Translations under genes and position numbers: made by a program
From: Streptomyces diastatochromogenes
Lineage (GTDB): Bacteria > Actinomycetota > Actinomycetes > Streptomycetales > Streptomycetaceae
DNA: 64,000 nucleotides
Direction: 5' to 3'
Assembly: GCF_002242805.1 (NCBI RefSeq)
Contig: NZ_MCGQ01000008.1
Location: forward strand, 1 to 64,000
Shown here: positions 36,331-45,153 of the stretch, piece after piece
How positions within the stretch are numbered: the first letter of the stretch is position 1
Layout: every line of letters starts with the position of its first letter
Notes under the pieces: model-generated
Databases searched by the model: none
The model's input: the letters and a program-made list of their open reading frames with translations, nothing else
What the model was told of the DNA's origin: nothing

Positions 36331-38289
36331 GTGAGCACGGGTGTTCACTTCGTTGCTGGAACCACCCGTCTCCTTGAGGCAGTCTTTTCCCTCGTGGCGA
36401 GCGTTCCGTATCAAGGTGGGTCCGGTGCCCCGGCGGCACACATGGTGGTGTGCGGTGACGACGGGCTCGCGCACCGGCTGGCCGCCGAGTTGCGCGGAGT
36501 CCACGGCGAACAGGTCACCCTCGTGGTGCCGCCGAACGAGCGCTCGGCACGACCGCCGGTCGTCGGGCGGGCCCGGGCCGCCTCGGCCGCGCTGCTCGAC
36601 CGGGTGGTCAGCGCCGCCGTCGGACTGGGCGGTGGCAATGCAGGCAACGGCGGCAACGGCACGGCCGGGAGCGCCGGCAGTGCCCATCGGGCGGACGGCG
36701 AGCCGGTGTTGGAGGCCGTCGAGCTGACGGAGGCCGTGCTCGCCGAGGCCGGTGTGGAGCGGGCCGCCGCGCTGGCGCTGGTCCATGACGACGACGAGAT
36801 CAACATCCGGGCCGCGCTGACCGCCCGCCGGCTCAACCCGCGCCTGCGGCTGGTCCTGCGGCTGTACAACCGCAGGTTGGGCCAGCACATCGAGGAACTC
36901 CTCGACCAGACCGCCGCGTTGGCGGCCGGCGTGGGGGCGGCCGAGGCCGCGGAGGCGTCCACGACCGTGCTGTCCGACGCCGACACCGCCGCGCCCGCGC
37001 TGGCCGCGGCCGCCGTCGCCGGCACCACCAAGGTCGTACAGACCGACAGTCTGCTGCTGCGGGCCGTGGAGCGGGTGCCGTCCGGGGACGGGCGGATCGC
37101 CGATCCGGGGCTGTGCACCCTGGCGCTGCTCTCGGCGCCCGCCACGGATCCCGCCGGGGCGGACGGGTCCGACGGCGCCAGGGAGCAGGAACCCGTGCTG
37201 CTGCCGGACGACGAGGAGGTACGGCGGGCTGCCGGGCGGGCCGCCGTGGTGCTGGAGCAGGTGTCCTCCTTCGGTGGGCCCGAGGCGGCCACGGCCCGGC
37301 GCGGGGTGGGGGTCGTACCGCCGCTCGCCTCCCTCTTCTCACGGCGGCTGCGGTGGTCGCTGGCCGGGCTCGTGGGGTGCGTGGTCGCGCTCGCCGTCGC
37401 GCTGTCGGTGGTCACCGGGATCCATCCGCTGAGCGCCTTCTATCTGACGCTGCTGGACCTGTTCGCGATCGACGATCCGGCGATCGGGGCGCCGCTGGGG
37501 CGGCAGATCCTCCAACTCCTGTCCGGTCTCGTCGGGTTGCTGCTGCTGCCGGTGCTGCTGGCGGCGGTGCTGGAGGCGCTGGGCACCTTCCGGAGCGCGT
37601 CCGGGCTGCGGAAGCCGCCGCGCGGGCTCGGCGGGCATGTGGTGCTGCTGGGGCTCGGGAAGATCGGTACGCGGGTGCTGACCCGGCTGCGGGAGCTGCA
37701 CATTCCCGTGGTGTGCGTGGAGTCCGACCCGGAGGCGCGGGGGCTCGCGACCGCCCGGCGGCTGCGGGTGCCGGTGGTGCTGGGCGATGTCACGCAGGAG
37801 GGGGTGCTGGAGGCCGCGAAGATCCACCGTGCGCATGCGCTGCTCTCGGTGACCAGCGCGGACACGACGAACCTGGAGGCGGTGCTGTACGCGCGGTCCG
37901 TGCGGCCGGATCTGCGGGTGGTGCTGCGGCTGTACGACGACGACTTCGCGACCGCCGTGTACCGGACGCTGCGGGCCGCCCATCCGCAGGCCTCCACGCG
38001 GAGCCGGAGTGTTTCGCACCTCGCCGCCCCCGCGTTCGCGGGAGCCATGCTGGGGCGGCAGGTGCTGGGGGCGATTCCCGTGGAGCGGCGCGTGTTGCTG
38101 TTCGCCGCGGTCGAGGTGGCCGGGCATCCGGTGCTGGAGGGGCGGAGCGTGGCGGAGGCGTTCCGGGCGGGGGCGTTCCGGGTGCTGGCGCTGGAGGGCC
38201 GCGCCGAGGTTCCCGGCGACTACGTGCTGCGCAAGGGGGACCGGGTGGTGGTCGCCGCCACCCGCCGAGGGCTGGCCGAGCTGGGCTGA
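36331..38289 (+). CDS. Two-RCK (TrkA_N) membrane protein, putative ion-channel regulator
   Basis: A 652-residue protein with an N-terminal NAD-binding RCK-like domain (MVVCGDDGLAHRLAAELRG, about 38-190), a Gly/Ala-rich linker, two membrane helices (about 340-361 and 390-415) separated by a short re-entrant-like loop (SAFYLTLLDLFAIDDPA), and a C-terminal RCK domain with Rossmann motif HVVLLGLGKIGTRVL followed by a TrkA_C-like part. The loop has no TVGYG filter, so it is not a standard K+ channel. It could gate its own pore or a partner transporter by NAD(H) or nucleotides. GTG 36331 leaves only 53 bp to the divergent permease gene; GTG 36394 or ATG 36442 may be the true start. It fits the potassium theme of the region. 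Confidence 0.75.
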   Translation: MSTGVHFVAGTTRLLEAVFSLVASVPYQGGSGAPAAHMVVCGDDGLAHRLAAELRGVHGEQVTLVVPPNERSARPPVVGRARAASAALLDRVVSAAVGLGGGNAGNGGNGTAGSAGSAHRADGEPVLEAVELTEAVLAEAGVERAAALALVHDDDEINIRAALTARRLNPRLRLVLRLYNRRLGQHIEELLDQTAALAAGVGAAEAAEASTTVLSDADTAAPALAAAAVAGTTKVVQTDSLLLRAVERVPSGDGRIADPGLCTLALLSAPATDPAGADGSDGAREQEPVLLPDDEEVRRAAGRAAVVLEQVSSFGGPEAATARRGVGVVPPLASLFSRRLRWSLAGLVGCVVALAVALSVVTGIHPLSAFYLTLLDLFAIDDPAIGAPLGRQILQLLSGLVGLLLLPVLLAAVLEALGTFRSASGLRKPPRGLGGHVVLLGLGKIGTRVLTRLRELHIPVVCVESDPEARGLATARRLRVPVVLGDVTQEGVLEAAKIHRAHALLSVTSADTTNLEAVLYARSVRPDLRVVLRLYDDDFATAVYRTLRAAHPQASTRSRSVSHLAAPAFAGAMLGRQVLGAIPVERRVLLFAAVEVAGHPVLEGRSVAEAFRAGAFRVLALEGRAEVPGDYVLRKGDRVVVAATRRGLAELG

Positions 38290-38480
38290 CCAGGGGTCCT
38301 GCGGGTCGCGCGGGTCGCCGCAGGCCCTCGGAGCGGCCGGACGGGTGGATCCGGGGCCTGGTTGGCCCAGTCCGCTTGGCGCGGCGCCTTGACTCCGCCG
38401 TTGGCTGGTAGGGCCGCTTCGACCGAACGCGCTTCGCGCGGACTTCACGGGCGGCCCACCCGACCGAGGAGGAGTCCTCA

Positions 38481-39320
38481 ATGACGAGGATGCGCATGTA
38501 CCGTCCGACGACCCTGGGTGCCGCGGCAGCTCTCGGCCTGAGCCTGGCCGTGCTGCCGCTCGCCCCGGCGCACGCGGTGACCTTCGTGCCCTGCGGGAAC
38601 GTCACCGCTCTCCGGAACGCGATCACCCAGTCCAACACGACCGACGAGGACATCACGCTGGCGCCGTTCTGCACGTACACCGTCGCGACCAGCGTGGGGG
38701 CGAGCAACGGCTTGCCGGCCGTCACGGGCTCCTACAGCATCAACGGCTACAACACCACCATCGCCCGCTCCACGGCGTCGGGCACGCCCGCCTTCCGGCT
38801 CTTCACGGTCGAGTCCGGCGGCGATCTGACCCTGAACTCGCTCAGCGTCCGCTTCGGGAACGTGCCCGGCGACTCGGGCGGCGGCGTCCTGGTCACCGGT
38901 GGCGGCAGCACCCTCACGGTGAACAACGGCAGTGTCCGGGACAACAAGGCCGGGTTCGGCGGTGGCATCCGCCTGCGGACCGGCGCCTCCGCCACCCTGA
39001 ACAACGCCCTGGTCAGCGGGAACACGGCGACTGGCGGCGGCGGTGGCATCAGCCACGCCGGTGGCACGCTGACCGTCAACTACTCCCGGATCCAGAGCAA
39101 CACGGCCGGCGGCGAGGGCGGCGGCCTCCGTACCGAAGCGCCGGCCGTCGCGACCCTGTCGGTCAGCCAGGTGACCGGCAACACCGCGAACGGCACGCTC
39201 CAGGGCGGCGGCATCTACGAAGGCACCGGCAGCACGGTCTCCGTCGTCTACACCAACGTCTCCGGCAACACACCCAACAACTGCCGCCCGGTGGGAGCCG
39301 TACCTGGCTGCGTGAACTGA
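38481..39320 (+). CDS. Secreted right-handed beta-helix protein
   Basis: A 279-residue exported protein. ATG 38481 follows GAGGAGGAG. The signal peptide ends near APAHA-VT (residue 33). The rest is a series of beta-helix rungs such as LTVNNGSVRDNKAGFGGGIRL, ATLNNALVSGNTATGGGGGIS and LTVNYSRIQSNTAGGEGGGL, as in polymorphic-membrane-protein-like and pectate-lyase-like folds. The C-terminus has a Cys pair (NNCRPVGAVPGCVN). No catalytic residues are evident; an adhesin or surface structural role is possible. Confidence 0.75.
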   Translation: MTRMRMYRPTTLGAAAALGLSLAVLPLAPAHAVTFVPCGNVTALRNAITQSNTTDEDITLAPFCTYTVATSVGASNGLPAVTGSYSINGYNTTIARSTASGTPAFRLFTVESGGDLTLNSLSVRFGNVPGDSGGGVLVTGGGSTLTVNNGSVRDNKAGFGGGIRLRTGASATLNNALVSGNTATGGGGGISHAGGTLTVNYSRIQSNTAGGEGGGLRTEAPAVATLSVSQVTGNTANGTLQGGGIYEGTGSTVSVVYTNVSGNTPNNCRPVGAVPGCVN

Positions 39321-39333
39321 CCGCCCGCACCCT

Positions 39334-39369
39334 CCGGTGGGCGTCCCGCACCCGCGCGACGCCCGCCGG
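39334..39369. terminator. Hairpin between convergent genes
   Basis: CCGGTGGGCGTC pairs with GACGCCCGCCGG (one G-T pair) around a 12-base loop, 13 bp past the beta-helix gene stop and 33 bp from the S9 peptidase stop. It can serve both. Confidence 0.6.
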
Positions 39370-39402
39370 CTCAGGCCCCTGCCGGCCACGTGCCTTTCCG
39401 GC

Positions 39403-41211
39403 TCACGCCCCCGCCAGATGCCTCCCCGCGAACTCCATCTCCAGTCTCAGCTGCTTGATCCGCTCGTCCACCACCAGTGAGCCGTGCCCGGCGTCGTAGC
39501 GGTACACCTCGTGGATCGCGCCGCGGGCCTCCAGGCGCTTGACGTAGTTGTCGATCTGGCGGATGGGGCAGCGGGGGTCGTTCACGCCCGCGGAGATGTA
39601 GACCGGGGCCTTGACCTGGTCGACGTAGGTGAGCGGGGAGGACGCCTCGAAGCGTTCGGGGACCTCCTCCGGGGTGCCGCCCAGCAGGGTGCGGTCCATG
39701 GCCTTCAGGGCCTCCATCTCGTCGTGGTAGGCGGTGACGTAGTCCGCGACCGGCACGACCGCGATGCCCACCGCCCACGCCTCCGGCTGGGTGCCGACGC
39801 CGAGGAGGGTGAGGTAGCCGCCCCAGGAGCCGCCGGTGAGGACCAGGCGCTCGGGGTCGGCGAGGCCGGTGCCGACCGCCCACGCGCGGACGGCGGCCAC
39901 GTCCTCCAGCTCGATCAGGCCGACCCGGTGCTTCAGGGCGTCCGTCCAGGCGCGGCCGTACCCCGTGGAGCCGCGGTAGTTGACGCGGATCACCGCGTAG
40001 CCCCGGTCCACCCAGGCGGCCGGGCCCGCGGCGAAGGAGTCGCTGTCGTGCCAGGTGGGGCCGCCGTGCAGGTCGAAGACCGTGGGCAGGGGGCCGGTGG
40101 CACCGGCCGGCTTCTGGATCAGGGCGTGGATGCGGCCGCCGGGGCCGTCCACCCACGCGTCCTCGACCGCCACGGACGGCGGGCACTTCATGCCGGGCGG
40201 GTCCAGGACCACCTCACCGGTGGTGGAGCGGACCGCCGGCGGCTCGGCGGCGGACGACCACAGGTACTCCACGCTGCCGTCGGGGCGGGCGGTCGCCCCG
40301 GACACCGTGCCGGGCGGGGTGGGGATGCGGGTCAGAGCGCGTGAGGCCAACTCGTAGTGGAACAGCTCGCTGCGGGCCTCGAAGCTGTGGGCGATGAGCA
40401 GGGCGCTGCCGTCCGGGTACCACTCGGCGGCGACGTCGCCGGGCAGGTCGAGGGAGAGGTCGCTCTCCACGCCCGTCCCCACGTCCCACACCAGCGGTTC
40501 CCAGCGGCCCCGGCGCTGGTGGCCGATGAGAAGGCGGGTGTCGCCCTCCACCGGTGCGAAGCCGAGGACCTCCAGGCCCAGCTCCTCGGTGCCGCCCTTG
40601 GTGTCGTCCAGCTCGGCGACCGTCGTGCCGTCCGGGCGCAGCACCCGCAGGGCCGCGTGCATGGCGTCGCCGTGCTCGGTGTGCTCGATCGCGATCAGCG
40701 AGCCGTCGTGGGAGAGGTCGCCGACGCCCGCCGACTCGCGGTGCCGGTAGATCTCGACCGGGTCCGCGCCCTCGCGCGCGAGGTGGATGGTCGTGCCGTC
40801 CTCGTCCGTCGAGCGGCCGACCACCGCCGTACGGCCGTCGCGGGCCAGACCCAGGCCGGCCGGGTAGGAGGCCTCCAGGCCGGGCACAGCGGTCTCGTCG
40901 GCCCCGCCGCCGAAGGGCTGGCGGCGCCAGATGCCGAACTCGTCGCCGTCCTTGTCGTCGAACCACCAGATCCACGCGCCGTCCGGGGAGAGCACGCCGT
41001 CCGTCGTGCCGTTCGGCCGGTCCGTCGCCTGCCGCTGCCCGCCCGTCGCCCGGTCCCAGGCGTACAGCTCGTACGTGCCCGTCGCGTTCGACACGAACAG
41101 GGAGCGGTCCGGCGCGTCCTCGGCCCAGTCGGGCAGCGAGACCCGCGGCGCCCGGAAGCGCTTCTCCCAGTCCGGCATGTCCGGTGTGTCCGGCGTCCTG
41201 CTCTCACTCAT
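39403..41211 (-). CDS. S9-family (prolyl oligopeptidase type) serine peptidase
   Basis: A 602-residue cytosolic peptidase. The N-terminal 340 residues form a WD/PD40-like propeller (LSPDGAWIWWFDDKDGDEFG; AEWYPDGSALLIAHSFEARSE). The C-terminal alpha/beta hydrolase has the nucleophile in LVLTGGSWGGYLTLLG, Asp in GVNDPRCP and His in YDAGHGSLV. It likely cleaves short peptides or acylated amino acids. No signal peptide is seen. MSES at 41211 follows GGGG; an ATG four codons upstream is equally possible. Confidence 0.9.
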   Translation of the reverse strand: MSESRTPDTPDMPDWEKRFRAPRVSLPDWAEDAPDRSLFVSNATGTYELYAWDRATGGQRQATDRPNGTTDGVLSPDGAWIWWFDDKDGDEFGIWRRQPFGGGADETAVPGLEASYPAGLGLARDGRTAVVGRSTDEDGTTIHLAREGADPVEIYRHRESAGVGDLSHDGSLIAIEHTEHGDAMHAALRVLRPDGTTVAELDDTKGGTEELGLEVLGFAPVEGDTRLLIGHQRRGRWEPLVWDVGTGVESDLSLDLPGDVAAEWYPDGSALLIAHSFEARSELFHYELASRALTRIPTPPGTVSGATARPDGSVEYLWSSAAEPPAVRSTTGEVVLDPPGMKCPPSVAVEDAWVDGPGGRIHALIQKPAGATGPLPTVFDLHGGPTWHDSDSFAAGPAAWVDRGYAVIRVNYRGSTGYGRAWTDALKHRVGLIELEDVAAVRAWAVGTGLADPERLVLTGGSWGGYLTLLGVGTQPEAWAVGIAVVPVADYVTAYHDEMEALKAMDRTLLGGTPEEVPERFEASSPLTYVDQVKAPVYISAGVNDPRCPIRQIDNYVKRLEARGAIHEVYRYDAGHGSLVVDERIKQLRLEMEFAGRHLAGA

Positions 41212-41437
41212 GGCCCCAGTCATGCGCCCATACTGCCTGGCCCCACCCACAATGCGCTGCCGGGTGTACCCAGCCTGTGGATAACTCCGGCCGACCGCAG
41301 GCCGGGGGTCCGCCGAAGGGGGCTCTGAGGCCTTCCGGGTGGTAGCCGGGCCGGGCGCGGTGCGCGCGCGGGCGCGCACAGGTGAGGCGCTGGCAGGGTG
41401 TCCGTTCTGTCAGGAAATCTCACTGAGAAGGTGTCGC

Positions 41438-43045
41438 GTGACGACTGTGTCGAGGTGCAGTGCAGGGGCGGAGGGACTGGTGTCCCTGATGCGGGCGGCC
41501 TGGCCGACGGCTCGTCGGCGGGCGCGGGTGCTGGCGGGCATGACCGGAGTGATGCTGTCCGCCGCCATGGTCATGGCTCCCTCGGCTCACGCCCAAGGGC
41601 TCTTCGACCCGGCCGTGAACTACGGCGCCGGCGACGGGCCGTTCTCGGTGGCGGTGGGCGACTTCAACGGCGACGGCAACCGCGACCTCGCCGTCGCCAA
41701 CGCCGGCAGTGACAACGTGTCGGTGCTGCTGGGCACCGGTGGCGGCAGCTTCGCCACGGCGGTGAACTACAACGTCGGCGACGGCCCGGCGACCGTGGTG
41801 GTGGGCAACTTCACCGCCGACAGCGTGCCCGACCTCGCCACCACGAACTTCAACGACGACAACGTGTCGGTGCTGCCCGGCAACGGTGACGGCACCTTCG
41901 GCGCGCGGTTGAACTCCGCCGCCGGCGATGCGCCCCAAGGGATGGCGGTGGGTGACTTCAACAGCGACAGCCTCCCCGACCTCGCCGTCACCAACGTTTC
42001 CGGCGGTGTGTCGGTGCTGCTGAGCAACGGTGACGGCACCTTCGCCGGGCCGGTGAGCTACCTCGTCGGCTCCGCCCCGATCTCGGTGGCTGTGGGCAAC
42101 TTCAACGGCGACGGCCGCCCCGACCTCGCCGTCGCGAACCAGAGCAGCGACAACGTGTCCGTGCTGCTGAACAACGGCACCGGCACCTTCGGCACGGCGG
42201 TGAACTACGGCGTCGGCGACGCCCCGAATTCGGTGGCGGTCGGCGACTTCAACAACGACGGCCGCCCCGACCTCGCCGTCGCGAACATCGGCACTGACAA
42301 CGTGTCGGTGCTGTTCGGCAACGTTGGCGGCACCTTCGGCACAGCGGTGAACTACATGGCCGGCGACGCCGCCACAGCGGTGGCGGTGGGTGACTTCAAC
42401 AGCGACGGCAGCCCCGACCTCGCCGTCACGAACGAGAACGACGACAACGTGTCGGTGCTGCTGAACAACGGTTCCGGCATCTTCGCCGCGCCCGACAACT
42501 ACGGCGTCGACAACGCCCCCAAGTCGGTGGCGACGGGTGACTTCAACGGCGACGGCCGCCCCGACCTCGCCGTCGCGAACCTGATCAGCGACAACGTGTC
42601 CGTGCTGCTGGCCACGGCCCCGCCGCCACCGGCCAGCTGCGCCACCGCCACGCCCACGATCACCGGCACGACCGGCAACGACAACATCACCGGTACCGCG
42701 GCCAACGACGTGATCTTCGCCCTCGCCGGGAACGACACCGTCAACGGCGCCGGTGGCAACGACCTCATCTGCGGCGCCGCGGGCAACGACAAGCTCAGTG
42801 GCAACGCCGGCAACGACCGCATCGAAGGCGGCACCGGCAACGACACCATCAACGGTGACGACAACAACGACACTCTGATCGGCAACGACGGCAACGACAC
42901 CATCAACGGCGGCAACGGCGACGACACCCTTCAGGGCAACAACGGCAACGACCGCCTCGACGGAGGAGCCGGGACCAACACCAACGACGGCGGCGCAGGC
43001 CACAACACCTGCACCAACCCTCCCGCCGGTGCCGGTTGCCCCTGA
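41438..43045 (+). CDS. Secreted FG-GAP beta-propeller with RTX-like tail
   Basis: A 535-residue exported protein. GTG 41438 follows GAGAAGG. A long n-region precedes a signal helix ending SAHA (about residue 54). Seven FG-GAP/VCBS repeats of about 49 residues follow, each with a calcium-loop phrase such as VAVGDFNGDGNRDLAVAN and a NVSVLLNNGTGTF end; seven is a complete propeller. The last 130 residues hold about ten RTX-type nonapeptides (GNDTVNGAGGNDLICGAAGNDK) in which Asn often replaces Gly, closing with a two-Cys tail. The protein should bind several Ca2+ ions and is probably a surface or matrix component. Confidence 0.85.
   Translation: MTTVSRCSAGAEGLVSLMRAAWPTARRRARVLAGMTGVMLSAAMVMAPSAHAQGLFDPAVNYGAGDGPFSVAVGDFNGDGNRDLAVANAGSDNVSVLLGTGGGSFATAVNYNVGDGPATVVVGNFTADSVPDLATTNFNDDNVSVLPGNGDGTFGARLNSAAGDAPQGMAVGDFNSDSLPDLAVTNVSGGVSVLLSNGDGTFAGPVSYLVGSAPISVAVGNFNGDGRPDLAVANQSSDNVSVLLNNGTGTFGTAVNYGVGDAPNSVAVGDFNNDGRPDLAVANIGTDNVSVLFGNVGGTFGTAVNYMAGDAATAVAVGDFNSDGSPDLAVTNENDDNVSVLLNNGSGIFAAPDNYGVDNAPKSVATGDFNGDGRPDLAVANLISDNVSVLLATAPPPPASCATATPTITGTTGNDNITGTAANDVIFALAGNDTVNGAGGNDLICGAAGNDKLSGNAGNDRIEGGTGNDTINGDDNNDTLIGNDGNDTINGGNGDDTLQGNNGNDRLDGGAGTNTNDGGAGHNTCTNPPAGAGCP
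41610..42620 (+). repeat. Seven tandem FG-GAP coding repeats, about 147 bp each
   Basis: The DNA repeats with period near 147 bp; GACCTCGCCGTCGCGAAC recurs nearly unchanged in repeats 4, 5 and 7. High identity makes unequal crossing-over and assembly collapse both possible here. Confidence 0.8.
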
Positions 43046-43060
43046 GGTGAGGTGAGGACT

Positions 43061-43110
43061 CCGCGGTGGAGGGCCGTGGCCGGACCCCCGGCCCCGGCCC
43101 TCCACCGCGG
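43061..43110 (+). terminator. Strong hairpin after the FG-GAP gene
   Basis: A perfect 16-bp stem, CCGCGGTGGAGGGCCG against CGGCCCTCCACCGCGG, with an 18-base loop, 15 bp past the stop. Confidence 0.8.
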
Positions 43111-43127
43111 CCCCGTACCGTTAAAGC

Positions 43128-43925
43128 GTGTACCGGTTTCTGCTGACACCCCGCTGGTGGGGCATCAACGTCTTCGTGCTGCTCGCCATCCCGTTCTGCG
43201 TCTTCATGGGGTCGTGGCAGCTGAGCCGGTTCGAGGGGCGGGTGCAGGACCACCGCGCCGCGACCGAGCAGGCCGCCTCCGACCAGCACGAGTCGGCCCG
43301 TCCGCTGGCCCGGATGCTGCCCGTCGACAAGAGCACCTCGGGACGGCGGGTCACCGCGAGCGGCCGGTACGGCAAGCAGTTGCTCGTGCCGGGCCGGGAG
43401 CTGGACGGCAAGCAGGGCTTCTACGTGCTGACGCTGCTGCGCACCGACTCCGGCAAGGCGCTGCCCGTGGTGCGCGGCTGGCTGCCCGGCAAGGCGGACC
43501 CCGCCAAGGCTCCCGCCCCGCCCGCCGGCGAGGTCACCGTCACCGGCGCGCTGCAGGCCTCCGAGACCCCGGGGGACAACGGGGTCAGCGCCCAGGGCGG
43601 TCTGCCCGCCGGGCAGACCGCGGCGATCAGCGCGGCCTCGCTGGTGAACCTGGTGCCGGACAGGCTGTACGACGCCTGGGTCACCCTCGACCGGGCGGAC
43701 GCGGGAATGAAGGCCGTGCCCGCGAGCGCGCCGGCCGGTACCGGTCTCGACCTGAAGGCGTTCCAGAACCTCGGCTACACCGGGGAGTGGTTCGTCTTCG
43801 CGGGCTTCGTGGTCTTCATGTGGTTCCGGCTGCTGCGCCGCGAGGTGGAGTTCCACCGGGACGCGGCGCTTGGCCTGGTGCCGGAGCAGGAGCAGGAGAT
43901 CCCGTCCGCTCCGAGCACCGTCTGA
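43128..43925 (+). CDS. SURF1-family cytochrome oxidase assembly factor
   Basis: A 265-residue membrane protein that assists cytochrome c oxidase assembly. It has the family's two end helices: residues about 8-30 (WWGINVFVLLAIPFCVFMGSWQLSRFE) and about 225-245 (WFVFAGFVVFMWFRLLRREVEF). Between them are the SURF1 motifs RRVTASGRYGKQLLVPGRELDGKQGFYVLTLLR (read in parts) and VVRGWLPG. GTG 43128 begins 17 bp after a hairpin with no clear ribosome site, so the mRNA may be leaderless. Confidence 0.9.
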   Translation: MYRFLLTPRWWGINVFVLLAIPFCVFMGSWQLSRFEGRVQDHRAATEQAASDQHESARPLARMLPVDKSTSGRRVTASGRYGKQLLVPGRELDGKQGFYVLTLLRTDSGKALPVVRGWLPGKADPAKAPAPPAGEVTVTGALQASETPGDNGVSAQGGLPAGQTAAISAASLVNLVPDRLYDAWVTLDRADAGMKAVPASAPAGTGLDLKAFQNLGYTGEWFVFAGFVVFMWFRLLRREVEFHRDAALGLVPEQEQEIPSAPSTV

Positions 43926-43935
43926 GGCCTGTGGC

Positions 43936-45153
43936 CTACTGCCCCGCCAGCACCCCGGTGTAGTACACCGTCCCCGCACACGCGTTGGGCACGGTCGCCT
44001 GGACCGAGGGGGAGCCTCCCTGCCCGGTGTGGGTGACGAGGACGCTGCCGTCGGCCGTCCCGCCGTCCTCGGTGACGAGCTGGGTGGTGGTGCCGGAGGA
44101 CGTGGTGCCGGTGTCCGTGCCGCCCGTGGCGCCGGCGTCCTGGGTGGGCGTCGGGTCCGGCGAGGGGTCGCTGCCGCCGTCCGTGCCGCCTGTGGTGGTG
44201 GAGCCACCGGTGGTGGGGCAGGTCTCGGAGGGCACGAAGGCGAACCTCTCCTCGTAGGCCGCACCCGGCTGCAGGACCAGCGCCGCGACCTCCAGGGAGG
44301 GATCGGGCAGGGTGGCCGCCGCGTCCCCGGCCACATGCCGGGCGCTGAGGACCTTGGCGGGGTCCGCGGCTCCCTGTGCCGCGACGCCGACCGTGCCCGG
44401 GCCGCCGACGGTACAGCTGGCGGTGGAGATGTTGGTGACGCGGAAGGTGCCGTAGACGACACCCGTGGTGTCGGGGGCGTCGACGGTCTGGGTGGCGGAG
44501 CCGAGCTGGGCCGCCGTGCACACCGGGGCGCCCGCGGCCAGGGTCGAGGACGGGTCGGCGCCGCCGGTCGAACCGGTGCCGTTGCCGCCGGTCTTGCCCG
44601 GCTCGGTGCCCTTGCTGGTGTCCTTGCCGGGCCCGGGGGTCTTGCCGTGCGAGCCGCCGACGCTGCTGGAGCCGCCGTCGGGGTTCTTCCCCTGGGTGGC
44701 GCCGCCCTGGGCCTGGGAGGTCTGCCCGGCCATGGCGGTGTTGGGGTCGGTGCCGCCGGAGTTCGAGACGTGGATGAGCGCGGGGACCGCGGTGCCGATG
44801 AACAGGGCGGCGGCCGCCATGCCGACGGCGGCCTGGCGCTTGCGGGCGCGCCGGGCGGGCACCGCGCGGCGCAGGTGGTCCAGCGTGCCGGTGCGCGGTT
44901 CGAGGTCGTCGACCGCGGAGTGCAGCAGTCGGCGCAGGTCCAGCTCGTCCGAGTCGAGCCCGCTCTGGCCGAGCCCCTCGGGGCCCTTTTCGTCGGGGCC
45001 GTGGTTCACAGTTCCGTTCCCAGCGTGCGATTGCGTGTGGTCTTGCTCGTGCTTCGTCGGTTCGTGCCAGGCGTAGGGCTCATGGCGTCCATGGGAGTGG
45101 CCTTCGTGGGAATGGCCGTCATGGGTGTCGCCCCCTTCGGCGTGCTCGCTCAT
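43936..45153 (-). CDS. His-rich membrane protein coupled to the ECF sigma factor
   Basis: A 405-residue single-span protein. The cytosolic N-terminus (about 110 residues) is strikingly His-rich (HDGHSHEGHSHGRHEPYAWHE), followed by DLRRLLHSAVDDLEP, one membrane helix (AAVGMAAAALFIGTAVPALIH), a Gly/Ser/Thr/Pro-rich linker and an exported domain with a DUF4232-like pattern (PVCTAAQL...SCTVGGPGTV). ATG 45151-45153 overlaps the sigma-factor stop as ATGA. Position and topology suggest an anti-sigma-like partner that senses metal or envelope state. It lacks the HxxxCxxC zinc-anti-sigma motif, so this is inference. Confidence 0.7.
   Translation of the reverse strand: MSEHAEGGDTHDGHSHEGHSHGRHEPYAWHEPTKHEQDHTQSHAGNGTVNHGPDEKGPEGLGQSGLDSDELDLRRLLHSAVDDLEPRTGTLDHLRRAVPARRARKRQAAVGMAAAALFIGTAVPALIHVSNSGGTDPNTAMAGQTSQAQGGATQGKNPDGGSSSVGGSHGKTPGPGKDTSKGTEPGKTGGNGTGSTGGADPSSTLAAGAPVCTAAQLGSATQTVDAPDTTGVVYGTFRVTNISTASCTVGGPGTVGVAAQGAADPAKVLSARHVAGDAAATLPDPSLEVAALVLQPGAAYEERFAFVPSETCPTTGGSTTTGGTDGGSDPSPDPTPTQDAGATGGTDTGTTSSGTTTQLVTEDGGTADGSVLVTHTGQGGSPSVQATVPNACAGTVYYTGVLAGQ

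Noticed and set aside
41610..43020. A CRISPR-like array
   Set aside because: The periodicity is coding (147-bp FG-GAP and 27-bp RTX units) and the frame stays open throughout.
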